Source: Alistipes sp.
GTDB lineage: Bacteria; Bacteroidota; Bacteroidia; Bacteroidales; Rikenellaceae
Reading direction: 5' to 3'
NCBI GenBank assembly: GCA_017424405.1
Contig: JAFPAD010000104.1
Span: 1 to 48,246, forward strand
Length of the DNA: 48,246 bases
Below, in pieces: positions 15,951 to 24,686 of the stretch. Under the pieces are notes generated by a model. That model saw only the letters and a program-made list of their open reading frames with translations. It was not told where the DNA came from and did not search any database. Both the position numbers and the translations under genes were made by a program. The stretch's first letter is position 1, and each line of letters begins with the position of its first letter.

Positions 15951-17099
15951 TTATTGAACTAAGGTGAAAGGTGAGTTAGCATCGCCACTGAAACGATATA
16001 GGCGCAGATTGCTGCCCTGACCCTCTCGGTTGGCGTAGTTGTGCGAGATGTAATAGTAGCCACCTTCTACGGGGCAGAAGCCCGTCGAGCCCAACCCAAA
16101 GTGCCAGCCACCAATGCCCGTTGCGGGGTCGTTCTGTTGAGGGAGGTGTTGCTGTAATTCCACAACAGCGCCTCGCTTGATGTAGTCCACACCCTTCAAA
16201 GGCTTCTGCCGGGGTTTTGATGTGCCGTCGATGGCAAAGAGTGAATAGTTCGGGAATTCTTTTTTTACTCCCTTGTAAACTGCCAACCACCACACCTTCA
16301 GCTCCTTGTCGTACTCTATGTTCTGTACGCCATAAGTTGTGTTGCCCGTGTAGGCGTAGTATATGCCGTCGGGCTTTATTGGTCCCGAGGTGTGCATTCC
16401 ATCTTCAAATTGGGTGAGTCGTTGCTCGTATTTATGCCACTGCGACAAGTCGTATTGCAGTAATACCTGATAATCGTTGTCGGTGCGATTTGTGTCGCTG
16501 TATATGCCGTAGGCTACTGTTAGGAGTTGCTTGCCCGAGCTTTTGCCAAATTTGGGTCCAAAACTCACGCCGTCAATTCCGCTGCAACCAAGTCGGTGCT
16601 CGAAGTCGCCTGCAGAGGTGTGTGCCGTTGCTGAGTAGTCATCGCACACCTGTCGTAGAAGAACTGTTGTTGCTACGTCGCTCTCTTGGAAATCTATGCC
16701 CTGGCGCGTGATTTTGCTGCCATCGAATATGGCGATGTAGAATGTGCCGAGGAAGCTCTTGTTGCTCTTCTCTTGCGCTAAGATTCCCTTGCCAATGGCG
16801 TCATTCTTGTACTCCAGCGAGCCATACACCCTGCCGTCCTCGTCATTGAAGCTCAGGTCGCCTAAGTGTCCTATCAAGCCTGTCACCGAACCGAGAATGT
16901 TGCCCTGAAGGTCGCACTTTACGAGCATGGTGGTGTAGGAGAGGTAGATGTGGTTGTTCTTCTTGTCCAAGGCAATACCCTGTATGTGTCCCGCCTTGAA
17001 CGGTCCTGAGTGAATGTTTGTTGGTAGTGATTGAGCCGCGGAGTGCCAAATGCTAAAACATAAGGCAATCATGGTCAATATGGTTCTAAGGCGTTTCAT
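15951..17099 (-). CDS. Secreted protein of unknown function, beta-propeller-like
   Basis: A 382-residue protein with a signal peptide (first about 22 residues, cleavage after A-A-Q). The mature part has repeated blade-like strands, such as I-Q-G-I-A-L-D-x-x-x-N-H-I-Y-L-S-Y followed by K-C-D-L-x-G-N-I-L-G-S, a pattern typical of propeller folds. No catalytic motif was recognised. It is transcribed just ahead of the MORN-like membrane protein, suggesting a periplasmic partner of it. Upstream, a weak -7-like TATCTTCG is on the minus strand at 17124-17131. Confidence 0.6.
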   Translation of the reverse strand: MKRLRTILTMIALCFSIWHSAAQSLPTNIHSGPFKAGHIQGIALDKKNNHIYLSYTTMLVKCDLQGNILGSVTGLIGHLGDLSFNDEDGRVYGSLEYKNDAIGKGILAQEKSNKSFLGTFYIAIFDGSKITRQGIDFQESDVATTVLLRQVCDDYSATAHTSAGDFEHRLGCSGIDGVSFGPKFGKSSGKQLLTVAYGIYSDTNRTDNDYQVLLQYDLSQWHKYEQRLTQFEDGMHTSGPIKPDGIYYAYTGNTTYGVQNIEYDKELKVWWLAVYKGVKKEFPNYSLFAIDGTSKPRQKPLKGVDYIKRGAVVELQQHLPQQNDPATGIGGWHFGLGSTGFCPVEGGYYYISHNYANREGQGSNLRLYRFSGDANSPFTLVQ

Positions 17100-17161
17100 G
17101 ATGTTAGTTGTTCTACTCCTTTGCGAAGATACTATTTTTTTTCAGAATGGAAAAACTTTTA

Positions 17162-17169
17162 TATATTTG
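17162..17169 (+). promoter_or_regulatory. -7 box for priA
   Basis: TATATTTG matches the consensus; the ATG follows 45 bases later. Only a T-run, not a clear TTTG, sits at the -33 position. Confidence 0.5.
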
Positions 17170-17213
17170 CTTGACGATAGTAATCTAACTTTAATCTGTT
17201 AAATTTCCTTTCG

Positions 17214-19475
17214 ATGTCAAAACGTTATGCCGATATAGTATTGCCGTTGGCGCAACCTGCTTACTGCTTCTCTATCCCTGAGTGTGTTGAGGTGCAGTTG
17301 GGTGATGCTGTGGCTGTGCAGTTCGGTGTGCGAAATGTCTATACGGGAATAGTGTGGCGTTTGCATAACGAGCCACCGCAGGTGAAGCGCATAAAAAGCA
17401 TTGGGCGCAAGCTCTACGATGTGCCCTTGCTCGGAGCTGAGCAGATGCGCTATTGGGAGTGGCTCGCCGAGTATTACATGTGCACTTTGGGTGAGGTTAT
17501 GCGTATGGCATTGCCTTCGCTGATTAAGCCCAAGGGTGGTGATGAGGTGGAGTTCGCCAAGTGTGAGTTCTCGCCTCGCACGGAGGCTTATGTGGCTCTC
17601 TCGAAGCAGTGGAGCCGTGCTGATGTGTTGGCTGAGTGTGAGCGTATGCGCCGTCGAGCGCCCCGCAGGGCAGAGGTGCTGGAGCAGATTGTGAATTTCG
17701 AAGGCTCGGGATTGAATAGCTATGGCGAGATTCCACGTCGATTGTTGGATTGCGATGCGGCTCAGATTAATACTCTGCGTAAGGCTGGCTATATCGAAGT
17801 GAATGAGCGAGAAAGATGGTCTGAAAGAGCCGACGAGATAGTGTTTAATTTGCCTGCATTGTCACCTGCGCAGCAGCGTGTGGCGGAGGAGATTTCATCG
17901 TCGCAGCACATTGGGCGTGCGGTGCATCTTCTGCATGGCGTTACGGGGTCGGGAAAGACCGAGATATACATGCATTTCATTGCTCAGACGCTTGCCAAGG
18001 GGCAGGACGTGCTGATGCTCGTGCCCGAGATAGCACTCACGGGACAACTCATCGACCGCTTGCAGACGGTCTTTGGTAGCCGTGTTACAGCCTATCACTC
18101 GAAGCTTACAGCCTTGCGTCGTACCGAGAGTTATCTGCGATTGGCTCGTAGTCGTGGCGGGGAATTGGTTGTGGGAGCACGCTCGGCGTTGTTTTTGCCG
18201 TTGAATCATTTGGGGTTGGTGGTTGTCGATGAAGAACACGACCAAAGTTATAAGCAGAGCGATACGGCACCTCGCTATCAAGGCAGGGATTGTGCCGTTG
18301 TGCTTGCCTCGCTGTATGGGGCACGTGTGCTGCTGGGTAGTGCTACACCATCGCTTGAGAGTTATGCCAATGCCCAGTGGGGTAAATATGGTTATTCTCG
18401 ATTGGAGGAGCGTTACGGAGCCTCTAAATCGCCTAAGATAATAATTTCAGATACTATGCGTTCGGTAAAGCGTGGCGAGCGCAAGAGTCATTTTAATATT
18501 CAGTTACTCAATGCCATGCGTGATGCGTTGGGTCGAGGCGAGCAGGTTATGCTGTTCCAAAATCGACGAGGCTTCACGCCCTTTGTTCAGTGTTCGGGCT
18601 GTGGCTGGACGATGCGTTGTCCGCACTGTAATGTGACGCTTACGATGCATCGTGTGAGCAATCGCATGGAGTGTCACTACTGTGGTCATGTGGCTGATGT
18701 GCCACGCTTTTGTCCGCAGTGTGAAACGGCTGACTTGAAGCCTATGGGCTTCGGTACGGAGCGTGTCGAGGAGGCGGTTAAGGAGCTGTTCGAGGTGGCG
18801 CGTGTGGCTCGATTGGATAGGGATACTTCCACGTCGGAGAGCGCCTATAATCGCATTGTGCGTAGCTTCGAAGAGGGACAGACTGATGTTCTGGTGGGTA
18901 CGCAGATGATTACCAAAGGCTTTGATTTCTCACGTGTTGCGGTGGTGGGAATTTTGAATGCCGACAACTTGATTTGTAGTCCCGATTTCAGGGCTTCGGA
19001 GCGAGCTTTTCAGCTTATGACTCAGGTGGCGGGACGTGCTGGAAGGCGCGAGAATGAGGGCGTTGTTGTGATACAAACCAGCGAAGTCGAGCACCCTGTA
19101 TTGCAGTGGGTTGTAGCTGGTAATTATGATGCTATGGCACGTAGCGAACTCGCTGAACGACATGCGTTTAATTATCCACCTTATTCGCGTCTTATTCAAT
19201 TCACTCTGCGCTGCGACGATGTGCAACTTTTGCGTCGAGGCTCAACGTGGTTCGCCGAACGATTGAGGGAGAAGTTCGGAAATCGTATCTTTGGACCTGT
19301 GTCGCCTCCGGTGGATAGAATACGTGGGGTCTATATCATGCGCCTGATGCTTAAGATTGAGAATGGACGTTCGATGTCTCGCGCCAGAGAGTTGGTACGT
19401 GAGGCGCTGTCGCTGGTGGTGGCGCATCAGGAGTATAAACCGATAAACATCTCGATTGATGTCGATGCTCAGTAA
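17214..19475 (+). CDS. priA: Primosomal protein N' (replication restart helicase)
   Basis: Recognises stalled forks and reloads the replicative helicase. The N-terminal 3'-DNA-binding domain is followed by the helicase core: G-V-T-G-S-G-K-T (about 242-249), V-P-E-I-A-L-T, D-E-E-H-D-Q (about 338-343) and G-S-A-T-P-S. The inserted zinc domain (about 460-505) has its paired cysteines in C-S-G-C, C-P-H-C, C-H-Y-C and C-P-Q-C. The 753-residue length is usual. It overlaps comF by 17 bases and dnaB lies just beyond, a replication-themed run. Confidence 0.95.
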   Translation: MSKRYADIVLPLAQPAYCFSIPECVEVQLGDAVAVQFGVRNVYTGIVWRLHNEPPQVKRIKSIGRKLYDVPLLGAEQMRYWEWLAEYYMCTLGEVMRMALPSLIKPKGGDEVEFAKCEFSPRTEAYVALSKQWSRADVLAECERMRRRAPRRAEVLEQIVNFEGSGLNSYGEIPRRLLDCDAAQINTLRKAGYIEVNERERWSERADEIVFNLPALSPAQQRVAEEISSSQHIGRAVHLLHGVTGSGKTEIYMHFIAQTLAKGQDVLMLVPEIALTGQLIDRLQTVFGSRVTAYHSKLTALRRTESYLRLARSRGGELVVGARSALFLPLNHLGLVVVDEEHDQSYKQSDTAPRYQGRDCAVVLASLYGARVLLGSATPSLESYANAQWGKYGYSRLEERYGASKSPKIIISDTMRSVKRGERKSHFNIQLLNAMRDALGRGEQVMLFQNRRGFTPFVQCSGCGWTMRCPHCNVTLTMHRVSNRMECHYCGHVADVPRFCPQCETADLKPMGFGTERVEEAVKELFEVARVARLDRDTSTSESAYNRIVRSFEEGQTDVLVGTQMITKGFDFSRVAVVGILNADNLICSPDFRASERAFQLMTQVAGRAGRRENEGVVVIQTSEVEHPVLQWVVAGNYDAMARSELAERHAFNYPPYSRLIQFTLRCDDVQLLRRGSTWFAERLREKFGNRIFGPVSPPVDRIRGVYIMRLMLKIENGRSMSRARELVREALSLVVAHQEYKPINISIDVDAQ

Positions 19476-20178
19476 TCTGCTGGTTGATGCGCTGTCGTTG
19501 GTGTTTCCGCCTACATGTCCTGTGTGCGGAGCATTGTTGCATGGTCGAGGAGTGGTGTGTCCGTCGTGTGAAATCACAGCTCCGCTTACTAATCTGTGGC
19601 TTGAGGAGCATAATCCTATGTGTGAAAGATTTTGGGGTCTGCTTCCTGTTGAGCATGCTTCGGCATTTCTGTGGTATGTCGAGGGTAGTCCTTGGCGTAG
19701 TATGATTCACGACTTCAAATATGGCGGACTCTGGCGTGTGGCTTATGATTTGGGTCGTTGGTATGGCGCTTGTCTGTATGAGGGAGGTCTGTTTTCGGCG
19801 GTCGATGTTGTGGTGCCTGTGCCGTTGCATTGGCGACGACGACTCGGCAGAGGATATAATCAATCGGAGTATTTAGCTCGAGGCGTAGCTCGTGAATTGG
19901 GTGTGGAGTGCGATGCCGGAAGTGTGCGACGTTATCGTTACAACGATAGTCAGGTGTCGCATAGTGCTGCCGAACGTTGGGATAATGTCGAGGGGGTGTT
20001 TCGTGTGAGTCGCCCCGAGAGGTTGCGGGGCAAGCATGTGTTGCTTGTCGATGATGTCTTTACTACGGGCGCAACCATCATGTCGCTTGGGTCGGAGATT
20101 CTCTCTAAGGTTGAAGATGTGCGATTGAGTGTGGCGGTTTTGGCTACGTCGCGCCATAGTCTGCACATTGCGCCGTAG
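19459..20178 (+). CDS. comF: ComF family phosphoribosyltransferase-like protein
   Basis: A 239-residue ComF homologue. An N-terminal zinc ribbon (C-P-V-C and C-P-S-C, about 20-37) precedes a type I phosphoribosyltransferase domain with the PRPP loop L-L-V-D-D-V-F-T-T-G-A-T (about 194-205). ComF proteins help DNA uptake in competent bacteria, apparently through PriA, and adjacency to priA fits that link. Starts at 19459 and 19465 are both ATG; both overlap the end of priA, implying coupled translation. Confidence 0.9.
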   Translation: MSMLSNLLVDALSLVFPPTCPVCGALLHGRGVVCPSCEITAPLTNLWLEEHNPMCERFWGLLPVEHASAFLWYVEGSPWRSMIHDFKYGGLWRVAYDLGRWYGACLYEGGLFSAVDVVVPVPLHWRRRLGRGYNQSEYLARGVARELGVECDAGSVRRYRYNDSQVSHSAAERWDNVEGVFRVSRPERLRGKHVLLVDDVFTTGATIMSLGSEILSKVEDVRLSVAVLATSRHSLHIAP

Positions 20179-20230
20179 ATTATCAACAATCGGCTGTTTA
20201 TAATTTTCTATAAATTCATATTGTTTCGTT

Positions 20231-20261
20231 CTTGCCGTTTGGACAATTTTTGTTAAATTTG
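20231..20261 (+). promoter_or_regulatory. Promoter for dnaB
   Basis: CTTG (20231-20234), a 19-base spacer and TAAATTTG (20254-20261) fit the Bacteroidota pattern. The ATG at 20289 follows after a leader of about 22 bases, which excludes the upstream open-frame start at 20232. Confidence 0.6.
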
Positions 20262-20288
20262 AAACTTGAAAATTGTTTTCCGAGTTTT

Positions 20289-21908
20289 ATGGCAAGAGAA
20301 TTTACACCGTCGGCAGCAAATCGTGCCGCCTATGATAAGCTAAGTGAAGCCCCTGTAGTGGGTACTGTTCCGCCGCAAGCTGTTGAGCTTGAGGAGGCTG
20401 TGTTGGGTGCGTTGATGCTGGAACGCGATAGCATTATCGCCGTGCAGGAGTATGTTACGGCAGAGACTTTCTACACTGAGGAGCATCGCATTATCTATCG
20501 AGCAATTGAATCCCTGTCGGCAGAGCTTAAGCCCATCGACCTCTACACCGTTACCGAACGCCTGAAGGTGCGTAAGGAACTTAAAAAGGTTGGTGGAGCA
20601 TCTTATCTTGCCCAGCTTACTCAGAAGGTGGGTTCGGCGGCGAATGTTGAGTTTCACGCCAAGATTATTGCGCAGAAGTATGTGCAGCGCGAGCTTATCC
20701 GCTCGGCTACTGAGATTCAGCGCCGTTCCTATGATGAGGATCAGGACGTCACCGACTTGATAGGTTTCGCTGAGGGTGAGATTTTTAAGGTTGCCGAGGG
20801 TCATGTGAAGCGTTCGGTGCAAAATGCAAAGGATATCCTTGCTAAGGCGTTGGCGCAGATTGAGGAGGCAAGTAAAAATACTTCAGCTTTCAACGGCGTG
20901 CCTTCGGGCTTTATGGCTCTGGATAGAGTTACTATGGGTTGGCAGCCCAGTGACTTGATTATTATCGCGGCGCGTCCTTCTATGGGTAAGACGGCGTTTG
21001 TGCTTTCGATGGCTCGTAATATGGCAATCGACCATCAGGCTCCTGTGGCATTCTTCTCGCTTGAGATGTCGGCCGTGCAGCTTATGATGCGTCTTATCGT
21101 TGCCGAGACGGGTCTTTACAGCAACGATATCAAGTCGGGACGACTTACGCCTGAGCAGTGGCGCCACTTGGAGAGCGCTACCAAGCCTTTGGGTACAGCC
21201 CCATTGTATATTGACGATACACCGGCGTTGTCGGTCTTTGAGTTCCGCTCGAAGGCTCGCCGTCTGAAGATTCATAATGACATCAAGATTATTGTGATTG
21301 ACTACTTGCAGCTTATGACAGGTAGTCAGGAGACTAAGGGTAGCGGCAACCGTGAGCAGGAGGTGGCATTCATCTCGCGTACGCTCAAGGCTATCGCCAA
21401 GGAGTTGAATGTGCCTATGATAGCCCTCTCGCAGCTTAGTCGTGCTACGGAGCAGCGAGGTGGCTCGAAGCGTCCACAGCTTAGTGACTTGCGTGAGTCG
21501 GGAGCCATCGAGCAAGATGCCGATATCGTGGCATTTATCCACCGTCCCGAATACTACGGTATGAATACCGACGAGAATGGAATGCCTACGGCAGGTATGG
21601 CAGAGATTATCTTGGCGAAGCACCGTAACGGTGCGGTGTGCGATGTTAAGTTGCGCTTCTTGAAGGATCAGGCTCGCTTTGCCGATATGGAGGCGGACGA
21701 GAATTCTACGGCAGCCGATCCTATGAGCACGTCGGGTTATACAGCCGTTATGGGTGGAGCATCGGTAGGTGATATCGTAGATGGCACGGCAGGTGGAGCC
21801 ATGGCAGGCGGCTTAGGCTCGGCTATGGGAAGCAATGAGTTTGATTTGCAGCCGGTGTCGGTTAATTTGGATAATCCAGCACCGCTGTCTGATGATGTGC
21901 CATTTTAA
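20289..21908 (+). CDS. dnaB: Replicative DNA helicase DnaB
   Basis: Hexameric helicase that unwinds the replication fork. The N-terminal primase-interaction domain begins at about residue 25. The RecA-like domain has Walker A A-R-P-S-M-G-K-T (about 228-235), Walker B I-V-I-D-Y-L-Q-L, and the S-x-L-S-R-x-x-E and D-L-R-E-S-G-x-I-E-Q-D-A-D blocks. The start at 20289 (539 residues) is set by the promoter. The C-terminus is unusual: about 60 residues of Gly/Ala-rich, flexible sequence ending D-D-V-P-F, the pattern of an SSB C-terminal tail. comM follows ten bases later. No intein was seen. Confidence 0.96.
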   Translation: MAREFTPSAANRAAYDKLSEAPVVGTVPPQAVELEEAVLGALMLERDSIIAVQEYVTAETFYTEEHRIIYRAIESLSAELKPIDLYTVTERLKVRKELKKVGGASYLAQLTQKVGSAANVEFHAKIIAQKYVQRELIRSATEIQRRSYDEDQDVTDLIGFAEGEIFKVAEGHVKRSVQNAKDILAKALAQIEEASKNTSAFNGVPSGFMALDRVTMGWQPSDLIIIAARPSMGKTAFVLSMARNMAIDHQAPVAFFSLEMSAVQLMMRLIVAETGLYSNDIKSGRLTPEQWRHLESATKPLGTAPLYIDDTPALSVFEFRSKARRLKIHNDIKIIVIDYLQLMTGSQETKGSGNREQEVAFISRTLKAIAKELNVPMIALSQLSRATEQRGGSKRPQLSDLRESGAIEQDADIVAFIHRPEYYGMNTDENGMPTAGMAEIILAKHRNGAVCDVKLRFLKDQARFADMEADENSTAADPMSTSGYTAVMGGASVGDIVDGTAGGAMAGGLGSAMGSNEFDLQPVSVNLDNPAPLSDDVPF

Positions 21909-21918
21909 TTCTTAGAGC

Positions 21919-23451
21919 ATGGTAGTTAAAACCCACACAGGAGCCGTTTCAGGCATTGGAGCTGTGATGGTGACAGTCGAGGTCAGCATCACAGGCGGAG
22001 GCTTGGGCTTGTTTCTGGTGGGCTTGCCCGATAATGCTGTGCGTGAGAGTGAGCAACGTATTCGTTCGGCGTTCGAGAATTCGGGCTATCGCATGACGGC
22101 ACGTAAGTGTGTCGTTAATTTGGCTCCTGCCGACTTGCGCAAGGAGGGCTCGGGCTTTGATTTGCCTATCGCTGTGGCTATTATGGCGGCAACGGAGCAG
22201 CTGCCAACGACGGCGCTTGAGGAGTCGGTGTTTGTTGGCGAGTTGTCGCTTGACGGCACAATCCGGGGCGTGAAGGGTGTATTACCCGTAGTTGCTCAAG
22301 CTCGTAAGGAGGGCTTTAAGAAGATATATGTTCCACAGGAGAATCTTATGGAGGCCTCGGTGGTTGAGGGTATTGAGGTCTATGCCTTAGGCTCGTTGAG
22401 GGAGTTGGTTGCGGTGTTAAGCGGCGAGGTTGAGGCTGTGGCAGCGCAGAATAATATGCCCGAGGTGCTACCCGAGGAGAAGTATGTTGATGACTTTGCC
22501 GATGTCAAGGGTCAGGCTCATGTGAAGCGTGCGCTGGAGATTGCTGCGGCGGGAGGTCATAATGTGATAATGATAGGTCCTCCGGGCTCGGGTAAAACCA
22601 TGCTGGCGAGGCGTATCCCATCTATCTTACCACCAATGAGTCGCGAGGAGGCGTTGGAGACCACCAAGATTCACTCTGTGGCGGGTAAGTTAGGTGCGAG
22701 TCGAGGCTTGATGCTGTGTCGTCCGTTCCGCGCGCCTCATCATTTGGCATCGCCCGTGGCGTTGATTGGCGGAGGTCAGAATCCGCAGCCAGGCGAGGTG
22801 TCGCTGGCACATAATGGAGTGCTGTTTTTAGATGAGCTGCCCGAGTTCGGTCATGGAGTGCTGGAGGTGTTGCGTCAGCCGTTGGAGGATAAACATATCT
22901 CAATCGCCAGAGCGCGTTATGCGGTGGATTATCCCTCTAACTTCACGCTTGTGGCATCGATGAACCCCTGCCCATGTGGATATTATAATCACCCCACGAA
23001 GGAGTGTAGCTGCTCGCCTGCGGCGGTGCATCGCTATTTGGGACGAGTGTCAGGACCTTTAATGGATAGAATTGACCTGCATGTCGAGGTCACGCCTGTG
23101 GCGCGCGAGGAGCTGTCGTCGGAGAGTGTAGCCGAGACGAGTGCCGAGGTTAGAGCGAGGGTTGTTCGAGCCCGTGACATTCAGGCGCAGCGTTTTCAGG
23201 GGCTTGGCATATATACCAACACGATGATGTCGTCGGCGATGATAAGGAAGTTTTGTCCACTGTCAGAGGCGGCGCGCAGGTTGCTGGACGCAGCTATGGA
23301 GCGTTTGCAGCTCTCGGCACGAGCCTACGACCGAATTATTAAGGTGGCACGAACTATTGCCGACTTGGCTGGGACGGAGGATATTGAGCCGCAGCACATA
23401 TCCGAGGCGATAGGCTACCGTTCACTCGACCGTGAGAGCTGGGGACGATAG
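21919..23451 (+). CDS. comM: YifB/ComM family Mg-chelatase-like AAA+ ATPase
   Basis: An AAA+ ATPase related to ComM, a helicase aiding branch migration during natural transformation. The N-terminal Lon-protease-like fold domain (about 1-170) precedes Walker A G-P-P-G-S-G-K-T (about 215-222) and Walker B L-F-L-D-E-L-P-E-F; the C-terminal Mg-chelatase domain has N-P-C-P-C-G and four cysteines typical of the family. At 510 residues it is full length. It is ten bases behind dnaB. With comF upstream, two competence-linked genes flank dnaB. Confidence 0.92.
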   Translation: MVVKTHTGAVSGIGAVMVTVEVSITGGGLGLFLVGLPDNAVRESEQRIRSAFENSGYRMTARKCVVNLAPADLRKEGSGFDLPIAVAIMAATEQLPTTALEESVFVGELSLDGTIRGVKGVLPVVAQARKEGFKKIYVPQENLMEASVVEGIEVYALGSLRELVAVLSGEVEAVAAQNNMPEVLPEEKYVDDFADVKGQAHVKRALEIAAAGGHNVIMIGPPGSGKTMLARRIPSILPPMSREEALETTKIHSVAGKLGASRGLMLCRPFRAPHHLASPVALIGGGQNPQPGEVSLAHNGVLFLDELPEFGHGVLEVLRQPLEDKHISIARARYAVDYPSNFTLVASMNPCPCGYYNHPTKECSCSPAAVHRYLGRVSGPLMDRIDLHVEVTPVAREELSSESVAETSAEVRARVVRARDIQAQRFQGLGIYTNTMMSSAMIRKFCPLSEAARRLLDAAMERLQLSARAYDRIIKVARTIADLAGTEDIEPQHISEAIGYRSLDRESWGR

Positions 23452-23585
23452 GGGAAATTAAGAGTTGGGTTTTGAAATATGATGATAAGGGGAAGGTAAT
23501 GGCGCAAGCCATAGGCAGTGCTGACGTTAATTGTCACCCCGACGTAAACACTAACGAGAACATATAGTAAAATATATACCGAAAA
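23452..23585. other. Non-coding gap between comM and murG
   Basis: These 134 bases contain no open frame and no TAnnTTTG box. A small hairpin, ATGGC-GCAA-GCCAT, sits at 23499-23512. No terminator was recognised, so murG may be read through from comM or use a promoter of another type. Confidence 0.4.
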
Positions 23586-24683
23586 ATGAAACGAGTAATA
23601 CTATCTGGTGGCGGAACGGGAGGTCATATATATCCCGCAGTAGCCGTTGCCGAGGCTCTGAAGAGCAAACATAAGGATAATGTAGAGATTCTCTTTGTGG
23701 GCGCTGAGGGCAAGATGGAGATGGAGAAGATTCCCGCATTGGGATACGATATAGTGGGGTTGCCTATTGCAGGTTTGCAGCGTCGTTTGGATTTGAAGAA
23801 CCTGCTTGTTCCTTTCAAGGTTGTGCGCAGCGTCAGCCGTGCAAAGTCTATCATTCGAGATTTCTCGGCTGATATAGTTGTGGGTTTTGGAGGCTATGCG
23901 AGTTCTCCGGTATTGTGGGCGGCGCAACGCATGGGCGTGCCTACGGTTATCCAGGAGCAAAATTCACATGCGGGAGTGACCAACAAGATACTCTCGCGCA
24001 AGGCTCGTCGTATATGTGTTGCGTATGATGACATGGAGCGCTTCTTCCGTGCCGACCGTATCATCATGACGGGTAATCCGTTGCGAGGCAGTTTTGCTGC
24101 AACCTCTCAGAAGAGTGCGGCGGCGTTGGAATATTACGGTTTTAAGGAGGATATGCCAACGTTGCTCGTGGTGGGTGGCTCACTCGGCACGCGCACACTC
24201 AACGAGATGATGAAGCGTTGGATACTCTCACTCGAGGGTGAGGCTCCGGTACAGGTTATCTGGCAGACGGGAAAATATTACGAGAAGGAGATGCAAGCCT
24301 TCTTGCAGGAGCATCCTACGAAGAACATTTGGCAGGGTGCGTTTATTGAACGCATGGACTTCGCCTATGAGGTTTCCGATCTTGTGCTTTCGCGCAGTGG
24401 CGCATGCACCGTGTCGGAATTGTGCTTGGTGGGTAAGCCTACGCTGTTTGTGCCATCGCCAAATGTTGCGGAGGATCATCAGACCAAGAATGCAATGGCT
24501 CTTGTCGAGAAAGATGCTGCCGAGATGGTGCGTGATAGCGAAGTTGTGACAAAGGGTATGCCGCGAGCATTGGAACTTCTTGCCGACAAGCAGCGTTTGC
24601 AGACGTTGTCGAAGAATATAATGAAGTTGGGTGTGGCAGATGCTGCCGAACGCGTTGTGAAACAGATTGAAAAGGAGTGGTAA
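23586..24683 (+). CDS. murG: UDP-GlcNAc:undecaprenyl-PP-MurNAc-pentapeptide transferase
   Basis: Adds GlcNAc to lipid I to make lipid II on the inner face of the membrane. The GT-B fold shows the N-terminal G-G-G-T-G-G-H-I-Y-P-A loop (about 8-18), then G-F-G-G-Y-A-S and Q-E-Q-N-S-x-A-G-x-x-N; the C-terminal half has G-G-S-L-G and S-R-S-G-A-x-T-V-S-E. At 365 residues it is full length. murC follows after three bases. The usual upstream partners (murD, ftsW, mraY) are absent here. Confidence 0.96.
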   Translation: MKRVILSGGGTGGHIYPAVAVAEALKSKHKDNVEILFVGAEGKMEMEKIPALGYDIVGLPIAGLQRRLDLKNLLVPFKVVRSVSRAKSIIRDFSADIVVGFGGYASSPVLWAAQRMGVPTVIQEQNSHAGVTNKILSRKARRICVAYDDMERFFRADRIIMTGNPLRGSFAATSQKSAAALEYYGFKEDMPTLLVVGGSLGTRTLNEMMKRWILSLEGEAPVQVIWQTGKYYEKEMQAFLQEHPTKNIWQGAFIERMDFAYEVSDLVLSRSGACTVSELCLVGKPTLFVPSPNVAEDHQTKNAMALVEKDAAEMVRDSEVVTKGMPRALELLADKQRLQTLSKNIMKLGVADAAERVVKQIEKEW

Positions 24684-24686
24684 GCG

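Noticed and set aside
16217..16417. Many open frames opposite real genes, for example this one
   Set aside because: They are antisense shadows of well-supported coding regions, have unnatural amino-acid composition (Cys-, Arg- or His-rich) and no recognisable domain.
23499..23512. Small hairpin with a GCAA loop before murG as a regulatory RNA
   Set aside because: Five base pairs only, with no U-run and no wider structure; too weak to call.
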